From assembly GCA_022772675.1 (NCBI GenBank), contig JALEZW010000055.1, forward strand, positions 33,631 through 97,630: DNA of 64,000 nucleotides, written 5' to 3'. The notes beneath the pieces are model-generated. The model was given only the letters and a program-made list of their open reading frames with translations, was not told the DNA's origin and ran no database searches. This document shows positions 19,767 to 29,293 of the stretch, one piece after another (the first letter of the stretch is position 1; each line of letters begins with the position of its first letter). A program made the position numbers and the translations under genes. This DNA is from Agathobacter sp. (lineage in GTDB: Bacteria > Bacillota > Clostridia > Lachnospirales > Lachnospiraceae).

Positions 19767-20703
19767 AATTCATCATTTATATAAAAATTATGGGAAATTT
19801 GCGGCGGTGAAGGATTTAAACCTTCATGTGCCCAAGGGAGATCTGTTTGGTTTTGTGGGACCGAATGGTGCCGGAAAGACTACCACCATCCGGATGGTCT
19901 GCGGGCTGATGCCTCCCACAGCTGGAAGCATTTCCATCAATGGGGTAAATGCGCTGGAAAATCCTAAGGAAATCAAGAAACAGATTGGATATGTGCCGGA
20001 TTTTTTCGGGGTCTATGATAACTTAAAGGTCAGTGAATATATGGATTTTTACGGTTCTATGTATCGGATGACATCCAGGGAGATTGCGGCGGTGGCAGAT
20101 GATCTGTTGGAACTGGTCAATCTTACCGATAAGAAGGATGTCTATGTGGATACCCTTTCCAGAGGCATGAAGCAGAGGCTCTGTGTTGCGCGGGCATTAA
20201 TCCATAACCCGGCACTTTTGGTTCTGGATGAACCGAATTCCGGTCTGGACCCGAGAGCCAGGGTGGAGATGAAGGAACTCCTCCTGAATTTAAAGAGTAT
20301 GGGAAAGACGATTGTGATCAGTTCCCATATTTTGTCGGAGCTTTCGGAGATGTGTAACAGCATTGGTATCATGAACCGGGGAAATCTGGTGGCGGCAGGA
20401 AAGATTGAGGATGTCATGACTTCCGTCTTTGGAAATAACCGGATGGTCATTTCTGTAAGCGGGGCGATGGAGCCTGCGGTGTTGCTGCTGAAAGAGCAGG
20501 CGGGAATCAAGGTGGAATCCGTAGGAGAGAAGGAGATTACGATTTCCCATACCCTTTCCGAGGAAGAGATGGCAAAGCTCATTTCCCATATGATAGATAC
20601 CGGCATTATTGTCACCGGTTTTCATAAAAAAGAGGGAAATCTGGAAACATTGTTTATGCAGCTGACAGGAGGAGAAGAAAATGCGACTGAATCCAATCGT
20701 TAA
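19759..20703 (+). CDS. ABC transporter ATP-binding protein
   Basis: Walker A GPNGAGKTT, LSRGMKQRL signature, LLVLDEP Walker B; ATG 19759 after ggaggg SD. Confidence 0.96.
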   Translation: MLEIHHLYKNYGKFAAVKDLNLHVPKGDLFGFVGPNGAGKTTTIRMVCGLMPPTAGSISINGVNALENPKEIKKQIGYVPDFFGVYDNLKVSEYMDFYGSMYRMTSREIAAVADDLLELVNLTDKKDVYVDTLSRGMKQRLCVARALIHNPALLVLDEPNSGLDPRARVEMKELLLNLKSMGKTIVISSHILSELSEMCNSIGIMNRGNLVAAGKIEDVMTSVFGNNRMVISVSGAMEPAVLLLKEQAGIKVESVGEKEITISHTLSEEEMAKLISHMIDTGIIVTGFHKKEGNLETLFMQLTGGEENATESNR

Positions 20704-21586
20704 AAAAGAAATCCGTGTGCAGGCCAGAAGTATGCGGATTTGCTGGGAGGTATTTGCCTATGAAGCCATCATGGCGGCAGTTTTCTTTTTTGCCATGTTG
20801 ATTTTTGAGCAGACCTTAAGCTATTCCCAGTCCAATATTTACAGCAGTATCACGGGGCTGTTTCCGGTGCTGGGCATGACGCAGCTTCTGATCCTTGGAG
20901 TGGTAATCCCGGTATGGACTTCCACAGCAATTTCCGGGGAAAAGGAAAGACAGACCTTTGATATTATGATGACCACCAGTATGTCCCCGTTTTCCATCAT
21001 TATGGGAAAGGCGATGACTGCAATCATGCAGGGAATGTTTTTTGTAGTAGCGGGAATGCCGATTCTTGCACTGGCCTTTGTAATTGGTGGCATGTCCTGG
21101 GGCAAATTGTTTACTTATTTAGGGGTGGCTCTTCTGGTGTCACTGTTTTCTGCGGGAATAGGTATTTTCTGCTCCTCTGTCTGCCGGAAAAGTATCAGTG
21201 CAGTAATCCTGTCCTATGGGATTTATGTGGGATTTTTTGTTCTGACGGCTCTTCCTATGATGCTTGCAGCACTTCTGGAATATACAGATACGGGAGCAGC
21301 AGCTGCCATGCCGTTTTTGCTGTTCAATCCGGCATGCTATCTTACAGAATTTTTTACCTGGAGCATGACAGGAGTTTCCATGGCACATGAAATGATAACG
21401 GACAATAAATGCTTTGCCTGGGCGGGGCAGTCAGCCGCTGCAGTCCATATTGTGTGGATGTTACTGTCTACTCTATGTCTGGTTCTTTTTGCTTTTTTCT
21501 TTTTACTGATTGCGAAAAAAAGAATCAGTCCGGTTTCTAAGAGAAAGGCAAAAAAGCTGTCACAAGGGGCAAAGGTAAATGGATGA
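20681..21586 (+). CDS. ABC transporter permease (ABC-2 type)
   Basis: Multiple TM segments; overlaps the upstream ATPase gene; ISGEKERQTFDIMMTT motif typical of ABC-2 permeases. Confidence 0.9.
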   Translation: MRLNPIVKKEIRVQARSMRICWEVFAYEAIMAAVFFFAMLIFEQTLSYSQSNIYSSITGLFPVLGMTQLLILGVVIPVWTSTAISGEKERQTFDIMMTTSMSPFSIIMGKAMTAIMQGMFFVVAGMPILALAFVIGGMSWGKLFTYLGVALLVSLFSAGIGIFCSSVCRKSISAVILSYGIYVGFFVLTALPMMLAALLEYTDTGAAAAMPFLLFNPACYLTEFFTWSMTGVSMAHEMITDNKCFAWAGQSAAAVHIVWMLLSTLCLVLFAFFFLLIAKKRISPVSKRKAKKLSQGAKVNG

Positions 21587-22931
21587 GAAATCATATCTGA
21601 TCAGAAAAATTAAAGCTTTTAAAGGGATGAAAAATTCAGCAGTCCTTTTGGATGCTGTTCTGGTGGGACTGGCAGTTTCCGGAGTTCCGGCAGCGGCGCT
21701 GGAGTTTTTTTCCATCTTTTTTCCTTTTTATCCGGTGCACTTTGCGGCGGCAGGCTGCTTTCTTATGGGAGTGGCAGCCGGGCTTGTTTTTGCCATAATC
21801 AGACGTATTGATATGAAGTCTGCAGCCCGTTATATGGACAGCTTCGGTCTGGGTGAGAGAGTCCTTACGGCCTATGAAAATCTTCACCGTCCGGAGGAAA
21901 TTTATGCCCTGCAGCGGACGGATACAATCAGCCATGTAAAAGAGCAGGAAGAGAACTTAAAGGTTCGAATCTGTCCGCCGGGGCGTCATTTTACAGCATT
22001 CGCCCTTTCTGTCTGTATGGTACTTCTCTTTGCCCTGATTCCCTCCCAGGCAAAGGATACGGCAAGGGAGAGGCATGAGGTGACACTGGAGGCAAAGGAG
22101 CAGGAAAAAGAGCTTGAAAAGGAGTTAAGTAATCTTAAAAAGGCAGATACATCTTCCCTGACCCGGGAACAAAAGCAGGCACTTAAGGAATTGCAGGAAT
22201 CCCTTAAGCTTTCCATGGAAGCCCTGAAGACTGTCAAGTCCAAAGAGGCACTGGCTGAGGAAAAACAAAAGCTCACATACAAGTATGATGCAGCGGAAGA
22301 GCTTCTGGCAGAAAATACGAAAGCATCAGCGCAGGATTTTGCGGGAATTGGCAGCGAAAATGGAGAAAATACCGGAAACCCATCCGGAAATCAGGATAAG
22401 GGATCCGGGGATACTTCGGGGGATGGCAGTAATGCATCGGGCAATAGCGGGAATGGGAACAGTACGCAGGATGCCGGTGCCGGCAGCGGAAATAACAGTA
22501 ACGGTGCCGGCAGCAGCCAGAGCGAAAACAGCAGTGAAAATAACGATAGCAGTCAAAGCGGAAGCTCAAATGGAGAGGGCTCCGGGAACGGAACCGGTGG
22601 AAACGGGAATGGAAGCGGAAGTGGAGTCGGGAATGGAAATGGTTCCGGCTCAGGAAGCGGCCGTGGAACCGGATCCTCCGATACCGGGCATGATTATGTC
22701 AGCATCCCCAATAAGGTAGGAAACGACAGCAGTATTGCGGGAAACAAGGGAGATTCCAAGGATTCTGATTATTACCGGGCAAAAAACGGTCTGGCATGGG
22801 AAGGAGAACATGTCAGTGTGGACTCCGTGATTGGAGATTACACAAAAGATGCCTATGAGAGTATCGCATCCGGCAGATATCCAAAGGGTATGGAGTCGGT
22901 AATCCGGGATTATTTCCAGTCCTTAAACTAA
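21579..22931 (+). CDS. Membrane protein with coiled coil and long Gly/Ser/Asn low-complexity linker
   Basis: N-terminal TMs, coiled-coil-like Glu/Lys-rich segment, G/S/N-rich segment, C-terminal domain; translationally coupled to the permease. Confidence 0.7.
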   Translation: MDEKSYLIRKIKAFKGMKNSAVLLDAVLVGLAVSGVPAAALEFFSIFFPFYPVHFAAAGCFLMGVAAGLVFAIIRRIDMKSAARYMDSFGLGERVLTAYENLHRPEEIYALQRTDTISHVKEQEENLKVRICPPGRHFTAFALSVCMVLLFALIPSQAKDTARERHEVTLEAKEQEKELEKELSNLKKADTSSLTREQKQALKELQESLKLSMEALKTVKSKEALAEEKQKLTYKYDAAEELLAENTKASAQDFAGIGSENGENTGNPSGNQDKGSGDTSGDGSNASGNSGNGNSTQDAGAGSGNNSNGAGSSQSENSSENNDSSQSGSSNGEGSGNGTGGNGNGSGSGVGNGNGSGSGSGRGTGSSDTGHDYVSIPNKVGNDSSIAGNKGDSKDSDYYRAKNGLAWEGEHVSVDSVIGDYTKDAYESIASGRYPKGMESVIRDYFQSLN

Positions 22932-22969
22932 TTACAGTGAACAATAGCGGGAAAAAGAAAGGAGAAAGG

Positions 22970-23926
22970 ATGTCTGAATTTGAAGTATGCCAGCAGAAAA
23001 TCATGGCATGTGAAAGAGAAATTGCAAAGGGAATCATCGGGCAGAAGGAGGTTATCCGTCAGGTTATGCTGGCACTTCTTGCCGGGGGAAATGTCCTGCT
23101 GGAGGGAATGCCGGGCCTTGGAAAAACTATGCTGGTGCGTACCATCAGCCAGGTTTGTGACCTGTCCTTCAAAAGAATCCAGTTTACACCGGATCTGATG
23201 CCTTCAGATGTGACCGGAACCAACATTATTGTAAAAGAGGGAGATAAGAGCAGCTTTCGTTTTGAAAAGGGACCGGTTTTTGCCAATCTGGTGCTTGCAG
23301 ACGAAATTAACCGGGCTACCCCGAAGACCCAGTCGGCACTTTTGGAAGCCATGCAGGAGCATACAGTGACGGTGGGAACCGAAAGCCACAGATTAGAAGA
23401 ACCGTTCCTTGTGCTGGCAACTCAGAACCCCATTGAAAACGAGGGAACCTATCCGCTGCCGGAGGCACAGCTGGACCGCTTTCTGTTTAAAATACTGGTG
23501 GAATTTCCGGACCGGCAGGAGCTTAAGGATATTATTGCACTGACGGAGGGCAGTGAAAAGCCGCAGATTATGACGGTGCTTGATAAGGAGGAACTGCTTC
23601 AGGCACGGACACTGGTGGAGCAGATTCCTATTGCCGATGCAGTCATGGATTTTATCCTGGATATTGTTATGGCAACCCATGAGGAAAATCCCTATATCCG
23701 GGAGGGGGCAAGTCCTCGTGCGGCGCAGGCTGTAGTTCGGACAGCCCGGGCAAGAGCTTTTATGGAAAACCGGCTCAATGTTTCCTTTGAGGATGTAAAA
23801 ACCGTTGCACTTCCGGTACTGCGCCATCGTATTCTGTTAAGTTTTGATGCCATTTCAGACGGTGTGAAGGAAGATACTGTGATCAGACAGATTCTGGAGG
23901 AAAAAGGAAAGGGATTATATGCTTAA
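22970..23926 (+). CDS. MoxR-family AAA+ ATPase
   Basis: EGMPGLGKTML Walker A, DEINRATPKTQSALLEAMQE, ATQNPIENEGTYPLPEAQLDRF. Confidence 0.97.
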   Translation: MSEFEVCQQKIMACEREIAKGIIGQKEVIRQVMLALLAGGNVLLEGMPGLGKTMLVRTISQVCDLSFKRIQFTPDLMPSDVTGTNIIVKEGDKSSFRFEKGPVFANLVLADEINRATPKTQSALLEAMQEHTVTVGTESHRLEEPFLVLATQNPIENEGTYPLPEAQLDRFLFKILVEFPDRQELKDIIALTEGSEKPQIMTVLDKEELLQARTLVEQIPIADAVMDFILDIVMATHEENPYIREGASPRAAQAVVRTARARAFMENRLNVSFEDVKTVALPVLRHRILLSFDAISDGVKEDTVIRQILEEKGKGLYA

Positions 23927-24797
23927 TGCAGAGACTTATGAGCTGTTATCAAAGCTTTCGCTGGTTATGAACCATAAGAGCAGCTTAAATCGTTCCGGAA
24001 ACCGCAAATCCCTGCAGAAAGGAATCTCCGCAGAATTTTCCGATTTCCGGGAATATATGCCGGGAGATGATTTAAGAAGGCTGGACTGGAATGTCTACGC
24101 CCGCTCGGAGCGCATGTATATACGGGAGTATCTGGAGGAAAAGGAGGCAGTGGTATCTGTCCTTTTGGATACCAGTGCCTCCATGGATTACGGAAGACAG
24201 AAGAAATCAGACTTAAGCATAGACCTTTGTGGGGCGGTGGCATTCCTCACTCTTAACAATATGGACCGGCTCGTTTTATATGACAGCAATGAGATAAACC
24301 GTCCATTTACGGTTTCCGGAGGAAAGAATGCGCTTCCAAAGGTTTTTAACTGGCTGGAAAAAAGGTCCTTTAGGGGTGAGACGAATCTGTTTTCCGCTGT
24401 GAAAAAAATGAAACAAAGGGGTGCCGGGGTAACAGTCATAATCAGTGATTTTTTAACAGCAGAGATGCTGGATGAAGCAGATGAAAATCCGGAAAAAACG
24501 ATGAAATATCTTGTCTATAAAAAACAGAGACCGCTTCTTTTTCATACTTTGTGTGCTGAGGAGCTTCGCATCGGTATGGAAGGAACGAGAAACTTAATTG
24601 ATATGGAGACTGGGCAGAAGCTTCGGGTGACCATGACGGAGTCTGCGATTACATCTTATGAGAGGGAACTAAACAAACTGATGACGAGACTGAATAAAGG
24701 ATGCCGGGCATGCGGAGGAGCCTATATGCTATGCGATTCTGAAAAGGACCGAAGCCAGCTGATACTGGAAGATGTATGCAGCGTTTGTACGGGATAA
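23919..24797 (+). CDS. DUF58 domain protein
   Basis: FSDFREYMPGDDLRRLDWNVYARSERMYIREYLEEKE; overlaps moxR by 8 bp. Confidence 0.94.
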   Translation: MLNAETYELLSKLSLVMNHKSSLNRSGNRKSLQKGISAEFSDFREYMPGDDLRRLDWNVYARSERMYIREYLEEKEAVVSVLLDTSASMDYGRQKKSDLSIDLCGAVAFLTLNNMDRLVLYDSNEINRPFTVSGGKNALPKVFNWLEKRSFRGETNLFSAVKKMKQRGAGVTVIISDFLTAEMLDEADENPEKTMKYLVYKKQRPLLFHTLCAEELRIGMEGTRNLIDMETGQKLRVTMTESAITSYERELNKLMTRLNKGCRACGGAYMLCDSEKDRSQLILEDVCSVCTG

Positions 24798-24830
24798 AGG
24801 TAAAAGGAAAAATAAAGTTAGAGGGAAATT

Positions 24831-27800
24831 ATGCAATTTGAGAGTATGTGGCCACTGGTATTTCTTCTGGCAGTGCCGGTGGTGATTCTGTTATATCTTT
24901 TGGTGCCGAAGGGAAAAGATACAAAGGTGTCTTCTAATCTTTTGTGGCAGAAGCTGTTTTATAACCGGCAGTCCAAAACGTTTCTGGAAAAATTTATTCA
25001 TAATCTGCTTATGTATCTGCAGATTATGATCGTGTTTCTTCTTGTGCTGGCACTGATGTCCCCGTTTTTGTTACGGGACAAAAAAAGCAGCGGCAGTATC
25101 GTTTATGTGCTGGACACCAGTGGAAGCATGAAGCACCTGACTAAGAAAGGGGATACCCGTTTTGCGGCAGCGGTAAAGGAGATCAGAAGTCAGATTTTGG
25201 CATCCGATGGAACAAAGATTTCCATTGTCACAAATGACGGAACCGGAAGTCGCATGCTGGCGGTCAATTCCACTGACAAAAAAACATTACAGAATACACT
25301 GAAAAAAGTAAAGTGCAGCGATACGGAAGGAGATCTGTCATCCGTTTTAAGCACGGTGCAGACATTACAGAGCGGCGGTCAGCAGAAAGATAAAGCACAG
25401 ATCATCTTCTATACAGATGGAGTCGGGGCGAAATATGCCAAAAGTACAGCGGATGCACTTTCCGCCAGAGTAAGGGTGATGGGAGATTCTGTTTCCAATG
25501 TGGCAAATACTTTTCTTTCCTGTACCAGGGAAAAGGACAGCTACAGGGCAGCGGCAGGACTTGTGAATTACAGCAGCCATAAGGCGAAGTTTGATGTGTC
25601 TTTGTATGAGGGGAAAAAGCTTCTTTCTGTCCGGACCGTCACATTAAAGCCGGAGGAATCCTTTACCTGTCTGTTTTCTGATGTGGACTGGAAGGGAGAG
25701 CCTCTTTGCACCAGAATTTCATCCGTGTCCTTTGAGGGAACGAAGGAAAAAGATTCCCTTTCCGCAGATAACTGTGCCTATGCCCTGTACGGGGAAAACT
25801 CAGATGTGGATGCGGTTCTGATTGGAGAAGGAAACACTTATTTAGAAAAGGCCTATCAGGCAGTGACGGGGAAAACTCTGACTAAGACAGAACTTTCCTC
25901 TTCTCTGGAAAAAGAAGATTCCCGTATCCGTATCTATGATGCCGGTGTTTACCCGGAGGATGCAAAAAAGCGGATGGTATTTGCAGAAAAGTCAGAAAAA
26001 CAGATGAAAAATGTGAGCCTTTCTGCCAGAAGCTGCCAGCTGACGGAAGGAATTGACAGTTTTGCCATAGGAGTCAATGAAACTTACGTTTATGACCTGC
26101 CGGAGTGGGCAACGGGATTTCTCTGGAGTGGAAAGCAGTGCGCAGCTTATTACGGTGAGCACGATGGAATCCGCGAGGTGGTGATGGGCTTTGATATCCG
26201 GGAATCGGATTTTGCGTTAAAACCGGAATTTCCGGTTTTGATGGCAAATGCGTTCCATTTTCTGGGGGATGACTCCCTGTTGGCAGGAAATGTCTACACA
26301 GCCGGGGAGAAGGTACTCTTTCATGCCCGGAGTAATGTGGATATTGACAGCATTTTGGCACCGACGGATGAAGCAGGCATCTATAGGGCAGAGGCAGGAG
26401 AATTAAAGGAAAACTATATTGTAAAGTTTCCCTGTGACAGCCAGTCGGATGGCCGGATTACGGAAAAGGATTACGGCACGGAGGTTTCGGCACAGAGGAC
26501 GCTGAGCCGAAAACATATCCGGAATTTCCTGCTGGTACTGGCACTTCTTGTCATGATCTTAGAATGGGTCCTCTATGTAAAACAGATGCGTTACCAGGGC
26601 AGATTTTATCTTGTTGTGAGGCTCATAGGCCTTTCCCTGCTGTTACTTGCCATGTGCGGACTTTCTGTGAATATAAAAAAAGCAGAGGATACCACGGTCT
26701 TTCTGGTGGATTTATCGGAAAGTAATGCTGCAAACCAGAAAAAGATGGAGAACTATCTCAGGGAGCAGGTTAAAAAGATGCCGGGGAAAAATCAGTATGG
26801 AATTGTGGCTTTCGGGGAGAATGCACTGGTAGAGCAGTTTTTGACGGATAAAAAGCAGGCTTCCCCGATTTTGTCAGCTCCGGAGCGGGCGGCAACCAAT
26901 ATTGAGGAGGCTGTTTCCGCAGGGCTTTCCCTGATTCCGGATGGTGCGGCGGGACGGCTTGTGGTACTGACAGACGGGAAAGAGACAAAGGGAGATATCA
27001 CTCGAACGGTATCCGCACTGACGGCGAAGAAGGTGCAGCTCCTTTCGGTACTCTATGAGGATACAGAGGAAGATTCCGATGCCTATATTGAAGACGTGGA
27101 TATGCCGGATTACCTCTATCAGGGAGATTCTTACACCATGACAGTGACCGTTGTCAGCAATTATGATACGGATGCGCGCCTTAAGCTTTTACAGGGGACA
27201 AAGCTTTCCAGTGTGACAAAGGTTCATCTGAACAAGGGCAGTAACAGTTTTGCCATCAGGCAGAAGGTAACCGGGGAAGAGTCGGAACAGTATACGGTCA
27301 AAGTAGAGGCACCGGGAGACGGATGTGAAGAGAATGACAGTTTTTATACCTATGCAGCTGTGGATTCCCTGCCGAAGATACTGGTAATCTCCGGGATGAA
27401 GGAGGACAGTACACAGTTTTGTTCCGTTCTTGAAGCAGCAGGATGCAATTTCCGGGTTGTTTCGGCAAAGAACGCACCGGAGACGTTAAAGGAGATGCTC
27501 CAGTATAAAAGTATCATTCTGGAAAATGTGTACCGGACGGATCTGCCGGAAGGTTTTTTAAAACAGGTGGAAACCTATGTGAAGGACTACGGCTGCGGCC
27601 TGATCTGCTGTGGTGGTGAGGAAAGCTATGCACTGGGCGGTTACCGGGATACGGAGCTTGAGAAAGTGCTTCCCGTTGATATGCAGCTGCGAGGGCAGAA
27701 TGAGAAACAGAATCTTGCCATGGTGATGGTCATTGACCATTCCGGGAGTATGTCAGTTTCGGCAGATGGGAATGGTGCCACGAATCTTGACCTTGCCATT

Positions 27801-29279
27801 GCAGCGGCAGATGCGGCAGTGGATCAGCTTAGTGCAAAGGATGAGGTGGGGGTTGTGACTTTTGATGACCACTATAACTGGCAGGTTCCATTGCAGAAAG
27901 TAACGGATAAGGATGCAATCCATGAAAAAATTGAGACGGTCAATGAGGGCGGCGGCACTACCATTAAACCTGCGGTCAGGACGGCGCTGAATAAGATAAA
28001 ACAGAGCAGCGCTCAGCTTAAGCATATTGTCCTGCTTACGGACGGGCAGGGAGAAACCCGTAATTTCACGGATATCGTGGAGGAATGTCAGAAGGCGGGG
28101 GTCACACTCTCAACCGTTGCGGTGGGGGAAGACTCCGATGGCTTGCTGTTAGAAAACCTTGCCGGCCAGTGTGGCGGCAGATATTATTACTCCGATATTT
28201 CCACGGATATCCCAAAGATTTTTGCCCAGGAGGTATTTCTGAGCGGAGATACCTACCTGCAGAACGGGGATTTTCCACTGGCGGTAAATGGTGGGAATGC
28301 CATTACGAAGGGGCTGTTTGAAAATGGCTGGCCTGACCTTCTGGGTTATGTCAGTGCCTCTCCGAAAAACGGCACGAAGGTGTTGATTGCAGCCGGGGAA
28401 AAAGAAGATCCCATTCTTTCTGTGATGCAGTACGGCCTGGGGCACACCGTGGCATGGAACAGTGATGTCACAAACCGCTGGACAGCAGGCTATGCCCGCT
28501 CGGATGAGTATGTGCAGCTCTGGAAGCGGATTGTGGACTACAGTGCAGGAAGCGGCTCCCTTGGGGAGGATTCCGTTGATGTGACCACCGTTTCGGGAAA
28601 AACACACCTTACCTATGAGGCAAAGGATTACTCGGAAAAAACGGCTGTTGAGACGGTATATACGGACCCGGATGGGGAAACCCACAGCGTAAAGCTTTCC
28701 GCCAGCGGGCCCGGCGTTTACGAGGCTGATTTAGAAACCGGAAAGAGCGGAGTCTATGATCTTAGTGTGCGCCGCATGAATGGGGATAACATAGATAAAT
28801 CCCTCATGACTGCAGCAGTGGTGCAGTATTCGGAGGAATATAAATTTGCGCTGACCAGCGACCGGTTCTGCGCTTTTGTTAAGCAGTACGGAAAAATGAT
28901 TACGGAGAAAACAGATTTCTGGAAGAAATTAAAGGCATCGAAAAGAAGCGGATATGATATTACGAACATTCTTTTAATGCTTCTGATTCTTTTATTTGTG
29001 GCAGATGTGGCGATGCGAAGATTCAGCTTTGTTCCGCCGGTTTTGCACTGGACGAAAGGAAAGAAAAAGAATATAATTGCGAAAGAGGTGTCGGACAGGA
29101 AGACAGAACCCCTTTTGAACAGTGATCTGAAAGGGGACGGTTCTATGAAGAAGGATTCCGGAAAGATAGATTCCGGAAAGAAAGATTCCGGAAAAAAGCG
29201 TTCCGCCGGAAAGGAACCACCGCAGGCTCTGGATACTTCGGCACTTTTAAAGAAAAAAGAAGAGAGACATTATCAATGA
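24831..29279 (+). CDS. 1482-aa BatA-like multi-VWA membrane protein (apparent fusion)
   Basis: BatA-like N-terminus; VWA motifs VYVLDTSGSM, VFLVDLSES, VMVIDHSGSMS; GATase-like segment between VWA 2 and 3. Confidence 0.9.
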   Translation: MQFESMWPLVFLLAVPVVILLYLLVPKGKDTKVSSNLLWQKLFYNRQSKTFLEKFIHNLLMYLQIMIVFLLVLALMSPFLLRDKKSSGSIVYVLDTSGSMKHLTKKGDTRFAAAVKEIRSQILASDGTKISIVTNDGTGSRMLAVNSTDKKTLQNTLKKVKCSDTEGDLSSVLSTVQTLQSGGQQKDKAQIIFYTDGVGAKYAKSTADALSARVRVMGDSVSNVANTFLSCTREKDSYRAAAGLVNYSSHKAKFDVSLYEGKKLLSVRTVTLKPEESFTCLFSDVDWKGEPLCTRISSVSFEGTKEKDSLSADNCAYALYGENSDVDAVLIGEGNTYLEKAYQAVTGKTLTKTELSSSLEKEDSRIRIYDAGVYPEDAKKRMVFAEKSEKQMKNVSLSARSCQLTEGIDSFAIGVNETYVYDLPEWATGFLWSGKQCAAYYGEHDGIREVVMGFDIRESDFALKPEFPVLMANAFHFLGDDSLLAGNVYTAGEKVLFHARSNVDIDSILAPTDEAGIYRAEAGELKENYIVKFPCDSQSDGRITEKDYGTEVSAQRTLSRKHIRNFLLVLALLVMILEWVLYVKQMRYQGRFYLVVRLIGLSLLLLAMCGLSVNIKKAEDTTVFLVDLSESNAANQKKMENYLREQVKKMPGKNQYGIVAFGENALVEQFLTDKKQASPILSAPERAATNIEEAVSAGLSLIPDGAAGRLVVLTDGKETKGDITRTVSALTAKKVQLLSVLYEDTEEDSDAYIEDVDMPDYLYQGDSYTMTVTVVSNYDTDARLKLLQGTKLSSVTKVHLNKGSNSFAIRQKVTGEESEQYTVKVEAPGDGCEENDSFYTYAAVDSLPKILVISGMKEDSTQFCSVLEAAGCNFRVVSAKNAPETLKEMLQYKSIILENVYRTDLPEGFLKQVETYVKDYGCGLICCGGEESYALGGYRDTELEKVLPVDMQLRGQNEKQNLAMVMVIDHSGSMSVSADGNGATNLDLAIAAADAAVDQLSAKDEVGVVTFDDHYNWQVPLQKVTDKDAIHEKIETVNEGGGTTIKPAVRTALNKIKQSSAQLKHIVLLTDGQGETRNFTDIVEECQKAGVTLSTVAVGEDSDGLLLENLAGQCGGRYYYSDISTDIPKIFAQEVFLSGDTYLQNGDFPLAVNGGNAITKGLFENGWPDLLGYVSASPKNGTKVLIAAGEKEDPILSVMQYGLGHTVAWNSDVTNRWTAGYARSDEYVQLWKRIVDYSAGSGSLGEDSVDVTTVSGKTHLTYEAKDYSEKTAVETVYTDPDGETHSVKLSASGPGVYEADLETGKSGVYDLSVRRMNGDNIDKSLMTAAVVQYSEEYKFALTSDRFCAFVKQYGKMITEKTDFWKKLKASKRSGYDITNILLMLLILLFVADVAMRRFSFVPPVLHWTKGKKKNIIAKEVSDRKTEPLLNSDLKGDGSMKKDSGKIDSGKKDSGKKRSAGKEPPQALDTSALLKKKEERHYQ

Positions 29280-29293
29280 TCTAAGGAGTAATT

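Noticed and set aside
22369-22690. Possible CRISPR or tandem-repeat array
   Set aside because: Short irregular codon-level repeats encoding a G/S/N linker, no regular spacers. No CRISPR array seen anywhere in the window.
22285-22719. 144-aa alternative-frame ORF in the low-complexity region
   Set aside because: Arises from repetitive G/S/N codons; no SD and embedded in the coupled operon gene.
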